Notes: generated by a model from the letters alone, not told the origin. Shown: positions 24,018 to 31,445, numbered from the stretch's first letter. The stretch: DNA of 64,000 nt from Chryseobacterium sp. R2A-55 (GCF_021401085.1 NZ_JACBFP010000006.1:1-64000), one strand, 5' to 3'. Translations and numbers: made by a program.

Positions 24018-24263
24018 ATGGATGTATTTTTTGATCAAGCAAATAGGTTTTTGCTTTTTGGATTAGTGTTTGTTATTATAGGATATTTCTTAAATAGAAA
24101 AAATAGAAAACCAAATTATGGCGTAAAGCGAAAAAAAATCCAAGATTATTTTAAAGATGGCTTTAAAATCATTTTTTATGTTCAGATTAAATTTATTCTA
24201 ATTACTGGAATTGTTTTTATAATTGTTGCAGTTATTTATTATTTTAAATATTATTCTGGGTAA
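24018..24263 (+). CDS. Small two-TM membrane protein, candidate immunity protein, 81 aa
   Basis: The gene starts four bases after the RHS stop and is AT-rich like the toxin tip. Two hydrophobic helices (FLLFGLVFVIIGYFL at ~12-26 and FILITGIVFIIVAVIYYF at ~59-76) flank a basic cytosolic or periplasmic loop (NRKNRKPNYGVKRKK). There is no recognisable domain. Position directly behind a polymorphic-toxin tip is the usual place for the cognate immunity gene, and a membrane immunity protein would fit a toxin acting at or through the inner membrane. That pairing is inference. Confidence 0.6.
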   Translation: MDVFFDQANRFLLFGLVFVIIGYFLNRKNRKPNYGVKRKKIQDYFKDGFKIIFYVQIKFILITGIVFIIVAVIYYFKYYSG

Positions 24264-24346
24264 TGTCCCTAAGTTAGTGATAGGACTGTTTTGAAAATGT
24301 ATATCACTGATAGTCAATAAAAAATAAATTATAAAAATTGATAAAT

Positions 24347-24378
24347 AAAAGCAGGGTACTCCTGCTTTTGTTATTTTT
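24347..24378 (+). terminator. Rho-independent terminator of the RHS-immunity unit
   Basis: AAAGCAGG (24348-24355) pairs with CCTGCTTT (24361-24368) around a short loop, followed by TGTTATTTTT. It lies about 85 bases after the immunity-candidate stop and before the displaced RHS fragment. Confidence 0.7.
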
Positions 24379-24423
24379 AACAGAAAAACATACTTTAAAT
24401 GATTGTGAATCGTCCCTCGTGTA

Positions 24424-24600
24424 TCAAAGTTAGTGACGTACAACGCGAACGGCAAAATGACCGTCATGCCCGACAAGGGGATCTCTGGAATTACCTACAA
24501 CCACCTGCATTTGCCGCGGCAGATCCTGCAGAACGGGAACACGACCGAGTATGTTTACCGTGCAGACGGCATGAAGCTGAAGAAGAAGTTTACTCTGGTT
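24424..24600 (+). pseudogene. Displaced RHS-repeat fragment
   Basis: The frame from about 24424 reads VTYNANGKMTVMPDKGIS and GITYNHLHLPRQILQNGN, then TTEYVYRADGMKLKKKF, a complete late RHS segment. It is GC-rich like the RHS shell, unlike the AT-rich tip and immunity genes just before it. After KKKF the sequence changes to unrelated DNA. It has no start context, so it is a leftover of a replaced or duplicated RHS C-terminal region, comparable to orphan Rhs tips in other systems. Confidence 0.75.
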
Positions 24601-24665
24601 GTAACCTCCCTTGAAAACAGTACAATTTTAAAGTATAAAATTATTAGTTTTAAATTATCAGCTCC

Positions 24666-24692
24666 CAAAAAAGCCCCCTTCCGGAGGCCTTC
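24666..24692 (-). terminator. Terminator of the small membrane-protein pair
   Basis: Read on the minus strand, AAGGCCTCC pairs imperfectly (one bulged G, one G-U) with GGGGGCTT and is followed by a T-run. It lies directly downstream of the stop at 24694. Confidence 0.55.
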
Positions 24693-24693
24693 T

Positions 24694-24891
24694 CTACTGG
24701 TTAAACTTTTTCTTGTAATAGTGAATCAGGTACTTCAAACCGATCGTGAACAGGTAGCTGGAAACTCCGCCAACCCCCGCCAAAACCACGGTCTTCAAAA
24801 CCTCCTCACTGCCAAGCTGCAACTGCATCAGCACGGTAAGCGCCATCCCGCTGAACGTACTGAGGCGAAGCGTGGAATCGAACGGCATCAT
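24694..24891 (-). CDS. Small membrane protein, 65 aa
   Basis: Two hydrophobic segments (LSTFSGMALTVLMQLQL and VVLAGVGGVSSYLFTIGL) are followed by a basic tail (HYYKKKFNQ). Its start overlaps the stop of the upstream gene by four bases (ATGA type), so the two are translationally coupled. The size, two-helix layout and charged tail are holin-like, but I recognise no family. With the neighbouring 72-residue protein and the 252-residue protein upstream it forms a minus-strand set that may be phage-derived. Confidence 0.55.
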   Translation of the reverse strand: MMPFDSTLRLSTFSGMALTVLMQLQLGSEEVLKTVVLAGVGGVSSYLFTIGLKYLIHYYKKKFNQ

Positions 24892-25106
24892 AGCCCGTCC
24901 TCATTCTCCACGGCGGTCTGGCTCACCACACTTGCGATGGCTCCCGCAATCATCGCATATCCGGCGATGGTCGTCAGCACTGCCGGCAGCACAATCGGTG
25001 CGGTGGTGATGGCACCTGCAATTCCGGTGAGCAGCAGCCCGAAATTTCTGATTTTGCGGAAAAACCGCGGGGTGGGTTCCTGCACCCTTCGGATAATCTT
25101 ATTCAT
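24888..25106 (-). CDS. Small membrane protein, 72 aa
   Basis: A basic N-terminus (MNKIIRRVQEPTPRFFRKIRN) precedes two hydrophobic helices rich in Ala/Thr/Val (LLLTGIAGAITTAPIVLPAVL and IAGYAMIAGAIASVV) and a short acidic tail. It overlaps the downstream 65-residue gene by four bases, indicating one operon. The small size and paired membrane-gene layout are seen in lysis or secretion accessories, but nothing specific identifies it. The larger conserved protein at 25273-26031 lies 167 bases upstream on the same strand. Confidence 0.55.
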   Translation of the reverse strand: MNKIIRRVQEPTPRFFRKIRNFGLLLTGIAGAITTAPIVLPAVLTTIAGYAMIAGAIASVVSQTAVENEDGL

Positions 25107-25272
25107 AATCTCTTTTTTTATATGGTTAACAATAATTCGCCACGCTCCCGCGCGATTTTATAGCGTGGCCTCCCGGAAGCGCTATCGTTTCACACCGTTC
25201 CTTACCGTGCAGCAGGAGAGTAATTTTTACTCCCCCGCTGTGGTAAGTCCTGATCAGCTCAAGAACCATGCT
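25107..25272. repeat. REP-like palindrome in a short gap
   Basis: CGCGCGATTTTATAGCGTGG (about 25149-25168) is a slightly degraded copy of the common CGCGATTTTATCGCG palindrome. 'gcaggagagtaatttttactcccccgctg' nearby can also form a stem. Otherwise the gap holds nothing I can identify. Confidence 0.45.
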
Positions 25273-26031
25273 TTATGGCGTTCCTGAGATTTTCACGATT
25301 TGCAGTGCATTGAATGCTCCGTTCTTCAGCTCGTAAAACGTGCCGTTGACTTCCTGGTAGAAGTTGATCCCCAAAATAAGGAACTGTGGATGGGTCGAAC
25401 CCGTCGGCAGACCGTTTTCCAGTTCCAGCAAAGTGGTGGGCACGTTGCTCAGCGGCAGCGTATCCGATTCTGCGACTTCAGAGGTGTACACTCCTGTTTG
25501 GAAATCTAGGTCGGAACTTCCGCAGACCAGCTTAAAGTGGGTGCTTCCGGCCGGTGCAGCAATGCTGTCTGTCGGAACAAACGGGTCAATGCTCACCCCT
25601 GCGGTATTCGACTCTCGGTCCAGCGTGCTTACATACGGTGCGTAGAAAGTCGTGCCCAGTTTCGCGTTGATGTTGAATTCGAAACCGGCGAGCCGTTCCA
25701 TATCCCCGTCGACGACGGTGCGCTGACCTCTCGGGTTGATCGGATCCAGCTGGATCACCTTCACCATTTCCTTCGTCAGCCTGCCCACCATCCTTGGATC
25801 TGCAGCGGTCCGCAGCAGCGCCTGGAAGGAGGCCCTCAGCATCTTACCGGCCTTGCCGGCCCTTCCGAACTCCGCCATATTCTCTCTGGTTCTCTGGAAT
25901 GCGGGATCGTTTCGCATTCGTTCGGCGGTAATGCCGCCTTTCTCTCTGGCCATGTAGCCATCTCTCGTACGGTAGAACGTGATGTCGCCCATCGTACCTT
26001 TCAGTTTAACAATACCTTTTTGTCTTGCCAT
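25273..26031 (-). CDS. Conserved Bacteroidetes protein of unknown function, 252 aa
   Basis: The N-terminus (MARQKGIVKLKGTMGDITFYRTRDGYMAR) is basic and beta-patterned. It is followed by a helical segment (AERMRNDPAFQRTRENMAEFGRAGKAGKMLR) and a longer C-terminal beta-rich region. I recall this start and the 'NDPAFxRTRENxxEFG' motif from Flavobacteriia proteins found near phage-like or mobile genes, but no function is known to me. There is no signal peptide. Two small membrane genes follow on the same strand. A structural protein of a phage-like particle is one possibility; nothing in the sequence proves it. Confidence 0.65.
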   Translation of the reverse strand: MARQKGIVKLKGTMGDITFYRTRDGYMAREKGGITAERMRNDPAFQRTRENMAEFGRAGKAGKMLRASFQALLRTAADPRMVGRLTKEMVKVIQLDPINPRGQRTVVDGDMERLAGFEFNINAKLGTTFYAPYVSTLDRESNTAGVSIDPFVPTDSIAAPAGSTHFKLVCGSSDLDFQTGVYTSEVAESDTLPLSNVPTTLLELENGLPTGSTHPQFLILGINFYQEVNGTFYELKNGAFNALQIVKISGTP

Positions 26032-26254
26032 TGTTTTTAAGTTTTAAAATGAACATTCGGATGTTGAGGCACACCCGTTCAAGCCCTTGTGATCACAGAG
26101 CAAAATTTGTCATTAAAACCCAGCAAAGCAAGTGTCCGTGCCGCTCACAGCCGTTTTTTCCGCCAACGAGAACTTATTCCGGAACCTGCCGTTTCCGTCC
26201 ATTTTTGCCGAATAAAACCATATCGCCTCCAAAATCCCACGAAGGATGCTTAAG

Positions 26255-26344
26255 GGATACTTCATGGATACTTCATGGATACTTCATGGATAGTTCATGG
26301 ATAGTTCATGGATACTTCATGGATACTTCATGGATAGTTCATGG
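26255..26344. repeat. Tandem array of an 11-bp unit, eight copies
   Basis: The unit GGATA(C/G)TTCAT repeats eight times without interruption. The sixth base varies in the order C C C G G C C G, and a partial GG follows. The period of 11 is close to one helical turn, so identical sites would face the same side of the DNA. It lies in the gap behind the start of the 252-residue gene. Confidence 0.95.
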
Positions 26345-26345
26345 A

Positions 26346-26545
26346 AACCGCACGGTTTTATCGCGTGGGAATAATACCGCTACTTATCGTCTTCGCAAAT
26401 TTTGCAGTTAAATAAGGAAATAAGGTTTATGATATGCCTTTTTAATAAAATCATCGCAAATCGCGGCTCACGCTCAACGGTATCACTGGAAAAACAAATT
26501 CTTCCCACCCCAACCTTATTCCCTTATTTCCTTATTGTCTTTGGG
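26346..26545. repeat. Dispersed repeat, copy A (MITE-like)
   Basis: The element consists of a degraded REP palindrome, 'taccgctacttatcgtcttcgc', then an inverted-repeat unit. The left end TAAGGAAATAAGGTTT (26414-26429) faces the right end AACCTTATTCCCTTATTTCC (26513-26532). The inner ~85 bases include 'cggctcacg' and 'aaacaaattcttccca'. Copies B to E occur at 27123, 27293, 29964 and 31390. It has no coding capacity. Confidence 0.75.
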
Positions 26546-26808
26546 TTTACTAAGGCAATAAGGTTTTCATTTTCACCGCTACCACAATATTATCGAGTGG
26601 GAAATGCACAGCTCTCTACCCCATTACCTCCACACTCCGCAGCGCACTCACTTCAGACCTGCTTTTTGCTCCCCGCTGCCGCGAATCTATCGTGTGGCAT
26701 TTTGTTTTGTCACCGCGGTCGCTCGACTTACCGAGAGTGCCTAGAAAATGCGTGTCCCTTAAAAAAGTTAAAATATGATAATTCTGCACTCTTTTAACTC
26801 TTTTTCTC

Positions 26809-26918
26809 TACATTTGCATTGCAAGCAGGGTATGCTGCATATCTTCAGGATACAGCGTTACCTCTTTCATCCATGGTAGAAGCCCGGAACTTTCTCAGGG
26901 TCTGCTGGGCTTCTTTTT
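26809..26918 (+). ncRNA. Candidate small RNA between a promoter box and a terminator
   Basis: TACATTTG (26809-26816) fits the Bacteroidetes -7 box. About 60 bases later AGAAGCCC (26878-26885) and GGGCTTCT (26907-26914) form a hairpin followed by TTTTT. A transcript of about 95 bases would contain 'gcagggtatgctgc' and other short stems. The terminator overlaps the 3' end of a minus-strand pseudogene, so the hairpin may be partly a by-product of that coding sequence. No -33 element is clear. Confidence 0.3.
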
Positions 26919-27120
26919 CCTGTATTGGGTGATGACTCTTTTGATCAGCAGCTCAATATTTTCCTCCTGCAATTCTTTCAAGTCTCAAAATGGTGGCATC
27001 CACCGAAAAATCATCCATATAAAGCTCTTCCAAAAGGCTTTTTGTATGGTAATATCCGGCTTTACCGACAGGATCACTCTCCCCATCTCCTACACTGAAA
27101 AGCAGCATCAAGAATTCGTC
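26895..27120 (-). pseudogene. Frameshifted C-terminal remnant of an unidentified gene
   Basis: Read on the minus strand from about 27120, one frame gives EDEFLMLLFSVGDGESDPVG, KAGYYHTKSLLEELYMDDFSVDATILRL. After a one-base slip near 26970 it continues KELQEENIELLIKRVITQ, YRKKKPSRP and stop. The combined sequence is convincingly protein-like and helical. The remnant begins exactly where the repeat at 27123 starts, so the 5' part was probably lost in a repeat-mediated event. I do not recognise the family. Confidence 0.55.
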
Positions 27121-27122
27121 TT

Positions 27123-27292
27123 CACCGCTAACGCGCGATTTTATCGCGTGGGAATAATACCGCTACTTATCGTCTTCGCAAATTTTGCAGTTAAATAAGG
27201 AAATAAGGTTTATGATATGCCTCGTTTCATAAAATCGTGGTAAATAACGGCTCATGCACGATGACATCACTGAAAAAACAAATTCTTCCCAC
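27123..27292. repeat. Dispersed repeat, copy B
   Basis: It opens with the intact palindrome CGCGATTTTATCGCG and 'taccgctacttatcgtcttcgc', then TAAGGAAATAAGG and 'aaaatcgtggtaaataacggctcatgc'. The right-hand 'aaccttattccc' end is missing because copy C follows directly. It abuts the frameshifted remnant at its left edge. Confidence 0.7.
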
Positions 27293-27535
27293 CGCTACCG
27301 AGCGATTTTATCGCGTGGAAATTATACCGCTACTATCGTCTTCGCAAATTTTGTTAATAAGGAAATAAGGTTTATGGTATGCCTTTTTTCATAAAATCAT
27401 AGCAAAACGCGGCTCATGCACGATGACATCACTGGTAAAACAAATTCTTCCCACCCCAACCTTATTCCCTTAGTAACAAAACTTCCAACACCCCGGTCTT
27501 AAACCTTATTCCCTTATTTCCGTAGGAGAATTAAC
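27293..27535. repeat. Dispersed repeat, copy C
   Basis: The structure is as in copy B, but it retains the right end AACCTTATTCCCTTAGTAAC and a second AACCTTATTCCCTTATTTCC around 27503-27522. The right part runs into the duplicated glycosyltransferase 3' end, so repeat and gene fragment were copied together. Confidence 0.7.
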
Positions 27536-27722
27536 TTGCGTCTTCAATAATTCCCGATAAAGTTGAACCGTCTTTTCAATCATCAGAGTAATATCAAACT
27601 GCTTCGCTCTTTCCAATCCTTTTTTAGCAGTTTCTTCATCATACTCCCGGTCAATCATCCAACGGGAAACTTCGTTGGCTAAAAGGCTTGCGTCTCCCTT
27701 CGGGAACAGGATCCCCTACCTT
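27506..27722 (-). pseudogene. Duplicated 3' end of the glycosyltransferase at 31446-32570
   Basis: The minus-strand frame reads GILFPKGDASLLANEVSR and continues without a stop to QVNSPTEIRE, followed by TAA. It matches the last ~69 residues of the intact family-4 glycosyltransferase with about eight substitutions. Upstream of GILFP the homology ends abruptly, and no start exists. The last five residues and the stop come from the dispersed repeat in both copies. It is a gene fragment without expected function. Confidence 0.85.
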
Positions 27723-27793
27723 TTGACAGACAAACTGCTACGCCATCCCTCTTCCCGATCGCTATCAGGACCTCCGTCCCTCCCACTGCCATC

Positions 27794-29359
27794 TCAGCGA
27801 TCCAAAAGCGCAAAAAAACTTTGCGCCAACTCATCCAGGATGCACAGCTCTTCTTCCTCGAGGCGGCAGAAATTCTTAAACAGATTTTTAGAGGGATTCA
27901 GAAACTCAAAGAAATCGAAGGGCAGTTTTTGGATGAGGAAATCCAGGAGTTTCACCTTGGGTTCGGCATATTGGCAAAGCTTCCAGAGAATACGGATGTT
28001 AATAGGGTTTGGACGGTAGTGAAGCGAGGAATGGATCAGCATGGTACAGGCGCGGTAGAATAGACCGCTGATCATCAGACCCAATCCTTCATGGGTCCCC
28101 TGCCCTTCCCGGGAACGGAATGCCCTGTAATTTTCATACAGTTGTAGGCAGCTTCTATCGTAGATGGTCTCGGCAACAATTATCATGGCCTCGGTATGCC
28201 AATGGATTACCGACGGAACATCAGCCAAAAAGATGGCATTTTGCGGAGTCATTATTTTTTGGAAGAACCGCTGGTACTCGCAGAGATGCTCCTGAATCCA
28301 GGTTTTGGAGTGGGCAATAGGCACGATGCTGAATCGTCCCTCGGTTTGTTGCAAAACCATCTGCATCATGTTGCAAAGATCTTGATGGCTGATTCTGTTG
28401 CTGATGAGCAGAAGATACAGAACGGTGGTTCCACGGTCGGATTCAGAGATTTCCTCCTGATGAAATAGGAAAATCTCATCTATTGCGTAGTGTTGGGTCA
28501 AGATGCTGATCACTGGTTCGCAGGGAGAAGCCGGCACCTTTTCTGGGATCCCCGTTTCACTGCCAATCATTGGCTTCACCGCTTTTTTGGTCTCGTTAAA
28601 CGTACGCTGTACCAAGCCATAAAGCTGTTCTTCAAAAGTGGAGATCGCACCTTCAAACTCCTCTTCCAGCATCATGGGTTCTTGCTCTTCATCCGCTTTT
28701 ATTGCAGAAAACAGCGCCTCGATCAGGTAGTAGCGGGTTCCGGTCTTCTTCAGCATCATCCTTTTGATCTCCGGCAAATACTTTTCGAGTCTCAGGAAAC
28801 GCTCATTGAGATGATCCTGATAAAAATATCTGCCTGTGCACAGAAGTTCCAGATGAAGCAGATGGTGTTCAAAGAGCGATATGTACAGGTGATAGGCCAT
28901 CGTCAGAGCATTATTGTTTTTTGCCCTTTGGATCTCTGTACTGAGCAGATCGCGTTGGCGGAAATAATCTTCCCGGAATCGCTGGTGCTTTTTGAGTTGC
29001 TTATCCAGGTTGGGATAAGTCCACTCATGTCCCTCTTTTTTAAAGATGAAAGAGGACCCATTGCAGTGCCGATTGATCCACAGGCTTCCCAGCTTCAGAT
29101 GTCGGCGGATATCCACGCTTCCCAGGATGATGACCTGGGTGTGGTAATGCTCCAATGCTTTTCTGATCCATTTACTTTCTGAAAGCGTTTCAGGGACGCG
29201 CAGGTTGCCGATATGGATGATGAGCAGGTGTTTTTGCGAAGCTTGCGAATAGCTCAGGAACACCCGCAGCACATCGTACTGGGCTGCAAAAGAATTAAGG
29301 GTCTCCGTCAGTTGCTGATGATGCGGATGATGGTTGGGGAGGTTGATTCGGTGTGGCAT
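27794..29359 (-). CDS. Uncharacterised protein with two similar halves, nucleotidyltransferase/HEPN-like, 521 aa
   Basis: Two halves share the same order. The first has an alpha/beta part (YDVLRVFLSYSQASQKHLLIIHIGN, then WIRKALEHYHTQVIILGS) followed by helices with LTMAYHLYISLFEHHLLHLELLCTGRYF. The second (from about residue 285) has YAIDEIFLFHQEE, TTVLYLLLISNRIS, FSIVPIAHSKTWI and helices with GLMISGLFYRACTMLIHSSL. The helical blocks resemble HEPN domains and the preceding blocks resemble minimal nucleotidyltransferases, though the catalytic GS...DxD signature is not clear. No signal peptide is seen. It is divergent from an XRE gene. Function is unknown; a regulatory, toxin-like or defence role is conceivable. 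Confidence 0.7.
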   Translation of the reverse strand: MPHRINLPNHHPHHQQLTETLNSFAAQYDVLRVFLSYSQASQKHLLIIHIGNLRVPETLSESKWIRKALEHYHTQVIILGSVDIRRHLKLGSLWINRHCNGSSFIFKKEGHEWTYPNLDKQLKKHQRFREDYFRQRDLLSTEIQRAKNNNALTMAYHLYISLFEHHLLHLELLCTGRYFYQDHLNERFLRLEKYLPEIKRMMLKKTGTRYYLIEALFSAIKADEEQEPMMLEEEFEGAISTFEEQLYGLVQRTFNETKKAVKPMIGSETGIPEKVPASPCEPVISILTQHYAIDEIFLFHQEEISESDRGTTVLYLLLISNRISHQDLCNMMQMVLQQTEGRFSIVPIAHSKTWIQEHLCEYQRFFQKIMTPQNAIFLADVPSVIHWHTEAMIIVAETIYDRSCLQLYENYRAFRSREGQGTHEGLGLMISGLFYRACTMLIHSSLHYRPNPINIRILWKLCQYAEPKVKLLDFLIQKLPFDFFEFLNPSKNLFKNFCRLEEEELCILDELAQSFFALLDR

Positions 29360-29476
29360 AATTATAAAATTTTACCGCAAGTTCAGCTTCCCCATCCGGG
29401 TACCGAACCACCGACGGATGTATTTTACCACGCATAAAATGTAAAAAACAAGGGGGCGGAGTATCTAATAATTTCT

Positions 29477-29484
29477 TATCTTTG
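29477..29484 (+). promoter_or_regulatory. TAnnTTTG promoter box of the XRE gene
   Basis: TATCTTTG matches the Bacteroidetes -7 consensus and lies 19 bases before the ATG at 29504, predicting a short leader. The -33 element is not obvious. Confidence 0.6.
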
Positions 29485-29503
29485 GTTTCATAAACTAGAA
29501 TCA

Positions 29504-29926
29504 ATGAGCACTACCACCAAGAAAAACATCGGCAGAAATATCGCGAGGATCCGGGAAATGCGTGGAATGAAGCAGGAAACCCTGGCCGAACTGCTGGGGG
29601 TGAGCCAGCAGAAAATTTCCCTTTATGAAAATGCGGAGGATCTGGAGGACACCAAACTGGAACCCATTGCCAAAGCGTTGGAAATCTCGGTGGATGCGCT
29701 GAAAAATTTTTCGGAAGAAGCGGTTTTCAATATTATCAGCAATACATTTACCAGTAATGATGAATCAACCTTGAATGCAATCAACCCAAATTGCACCTTC
29801 AATCCACTTGACAAATTACTCGAATCCTTTGAGGAGAACAAAAAGCTTTATGAGCGTTTATTGGAAACAGAAAAAGAGAAAAGCAGGCTCATCGAAGAAT
29901 TGATCCATAAAATAACCAAAGCTTGA
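29504..29926 (+). CDS. XRE-family helix-turn-helix regulator with coiled-coil tail, 140 aa
   Basis: Residues ~10-68 are a canonical Cro/C1 domain (NIARIREMRGMKQETLAELLGVSQQKISLYENAEDLEDTKLEPIAKALEISVDAL). A linker (NIISNTFTSNDESTLNAINPN) and a C-terminal helix likely to form a coiled coil (LDKLLESFEENKKLYERLLETEKEKSRLIEEL) follow. This layout is frequent in Chryseobacterium relatives. The gene diverges from the duplicated NT/HEPN-like gene with 144 bases between starts, a spacing that would allow joint control. It ends in its own terminator. Whether it regulates the neighbour is unknown. Confidence 0.88.
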   Translation: MSTTTKKNIGRNIARIREMRGMKQETLAELLGVSQQKISLYENAEDLEDTKLEPIAKALEISVDALKNFSEEAVFNIISNTFTSNDESTLNAINPNCTFNPLDKLLESFEENKKLYERLLETEKEKSRLIEELIHKITKA

Positions 29927-29955
29927 CCTGTTCGGTTAAGCTTTTGCTTTTGCAG
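29919..29955 (+). terminator. Rho-independent terminator overlapping the XRE stop codon
   Basis: AAGCTTGACC (29919-29928) pairs with GGTTAAGCTT (29934-29943), with one G-U pair and the loop TGTTC, followed by TTGCTTTTG. The stem includes the last codons and stop of the gene. Confidence 0.7.
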
Positions 29956-29963
29956 TTGATGGA

Positions 29964-30291
29964 GGACACTGCTAACGCGCGATTTTATCGCGTGGAAAAA
30001 GCACCGCTACTTATCGTCTCAGCAGATTTTGCCGCTTAATAAGGAAATAAGGTCAAAACGATCCTGCTATGGTTTTCTACTAAGGGAATAAGGTTAAAAA
30101 TGACCCTATCGTTTTTTTTACTAAGGGAATAAGGTTTTTAGGTGTATTTTCATGAAAACGTGGTAAATAACGGCTCATGCCCGATGACATGACTGGAAAA
30201 ACAAATTCTTCCCTCCCAACCTTATCCCTTTAGTAACAGGGCTTCAAGCACCCAGGTTTTGAACCTTATTTCCTTATTTCCTTAGCAGACG
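29964..30291. repeat. Dispersed repeat, copy D (longest)
   Basis: It starts with CGCGATTTTATCGCG and 'caccgctacttatcgtct', then carries TAAGGAAATAAGG plus two extra 'ctaagggaataaggtt' units (about 30081-30095 and 30120-30136). The shared core with 'ggtaaataacggctcatgc' follows, then the right ends 'aaccttatccctttagtaac' and AACCTTATTTCCTTATTTCC. It fills most of the gap before the acyltransferase gene; the rest (30292-30393) shows nothing identifiable. Confidence 0.7.
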
Positions 30292-30393
30292 AATATTCAA
30301 AAAAACAATCGCCTCTCGGTAAAAAACATCAACAATTGTTATGGTGAAAAGATTCATGATGACGTGAAACCTTCCAGATGAAATTTTTTGCGA

Positions 30394-31032
30394 TTATTTT
30401 CGCTCTAACTTTCGAAGTGGGTTCCCAACATAAATCCCCTCTTCCAAAATATCCTTAGTTACCACTGCACCCATTCCTACGGTAACATTATCACAAACGG
30501 TGATGCCGTTTTTCACAGAAGCATTGGTTCCGAAATATACTCCGTTGCCAATTTTACAGTAACCGCTGATATTTACCCCTGGAGCTGTGGTAAAAAAATC
30601 GCCAATTACACAGTCATGACCAATCGTTGTATTGAGGTTGATATGCGCGTGTTTTCCCACGGTAATATTTGTTGTCAAAATACTTCCAGAAGTAATCACG
30701 CTTCCTTCACCTACTGAAGTCAAATCCATAACGGTTGCGTTAGAATGAGTCAAAGAACTATAAACGGTGTTGGCCGGTAATCTTTCCACTATTCTTTTTC
30801 TGGTTTCCGGCTCACCCACCGCGATGACGACCTGATAAACAGCCGGGTCAAAATCCTCAAACATGATGACAGGAACCCCCAAGATTTGACTCCCTCTCAG
30901 CTCAATATTTTCATCCATAAACACGATTTCATTAACAGCCACACCGGTAGCCAGGAAATCATTCTTAAACCCGCAGAACACCTCTCTTCCAAAGCCGCCC
31001 GCACCCACAATACATATTTTTCTATGATTCAT
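30394..31032 (-). CDS. Sugar O-acyltransferase of the NeuD/PglD type, 212 aa
   Basis: I start at ATG 31032 (MNHRKICIVGAGGFGREV) because the longer form adds hydrophobic residues not seen in the family. A TATCTTTG box lies just upstream. The N-terminal domain has a Rossmann-like GAGGFG loop that binds the sugar nucleotide. The C-terminal domain is a left-handed beta-helix of hexapeptide repeats (TVGKHAHINLNTTIGHDCVIGDF), with His in IGHDC the likely catalytic base. PglD/NeuD enzymes N- or O-acetylate UDP-sugars with acetyl-CoA. The gene stands at the downstream end of the polysaccharide region behind a repeat-filled gap, with its own promoter. It probably modifies one of the sugar precursors. 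Confidence 0.85.
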   Translation of the reverse strand: MNHRKICIVGAGGFGREVFCGFKNDFLATGVAVNEIVFMDENIELRGSQILGVPVIMFEDFDPAVYQVVIAVGEPETRKRIVERLPANTVYSSLTHSNATVMDLTSVGEGSVITSGSILTTNITVGKHAHINLNTTIGHDCVIGDFFTTAPGVNISGYCKIGNGVYFGTNASVKNGITVCDNVTVGMGAVVTKDILEEGIYVGNPLRKLERK

Positions 31033-31445
31033 AATTTTATAAATGTAGATAACAAAGATATAAATTCTCACTAGAGATTTGTAAACCGATTATTAATTGA
31101 TTGCATGCAAATGAAAAAACCATAACCGCTAGTATTTTTTAAATAAAATTAATAAAGTCCAATTCTAACAACAATATTTCTACCCCGCATTTGTATCCCG
31201 AGGTTTTTTATCAACACTATATTTTAAAAAATGTAATGGCATAGATGTAGAGAAATTACCGGAGATTCGAGCTCCATTAAAAACAGGGCAGTTCCGAAGA
31301 ATTATGAGCCGAGAGGTATCTTTATTTTCCGGTAACATTCAAACTTTGTGGTGCCGCACTGTTCAAGAATACCACAAGTCAATAAATTCTTCGTACCAAC
31401 CTTATTCCCTTAGTAACAAAACTTCAATCACCCCGGTCTTAAACC
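31033..31445. other. Intergenic gap with promoter and dispersed repeat
   Basis: No gene is seen. On the minus strand a TATCTTTG box occupies 31053-31060, 20 bases before the acyltransferase start. Copy E of the dispersed repeat lies at the right end (31390-31468). The middle is AT-rich and featureless. Confidence 0.55.
31053..31060 (-). promoter_or_regulatory. TAnnTTTG promoter box of the acyltransferase gene
   Basis: TATCTTTG on the minus strand matches the -7 consensus of Bacteroidetes and predicts transcription start about 12-15 bases before ATG 31032. It indicates that this gene is expressed separately from the polysaccharide operon upstream. Confidence 0.55.

Larger units (their letters stand above)
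26032..27793. other. 1.76-kb repeat-dominated interval without an intact gene
   Basis: The interval contains an 11-bp tandem array (26255-26344), three copies of a dispersed repeat (26346-26545, 27123-27292, 27293-27535), degraded REP palindromes near 26590-26610 and 26670-26695, a frameshifted gene remnant (26895-27120) and a duplicated glycosyltransferase 3' end (27506-27722). Plus-strand frames here translate repeat DNA and are not supported as genes. Confidence 0.7.

Noticed and set aside
26025-26411. Plus-strand frame of 128 codons with a repeated HGYFMDTSWIV pattern
   Set aside because: The repeats are a translation of the 11-bp tandem array and REP DNA; the frame opens antisense to the start of a real gene.
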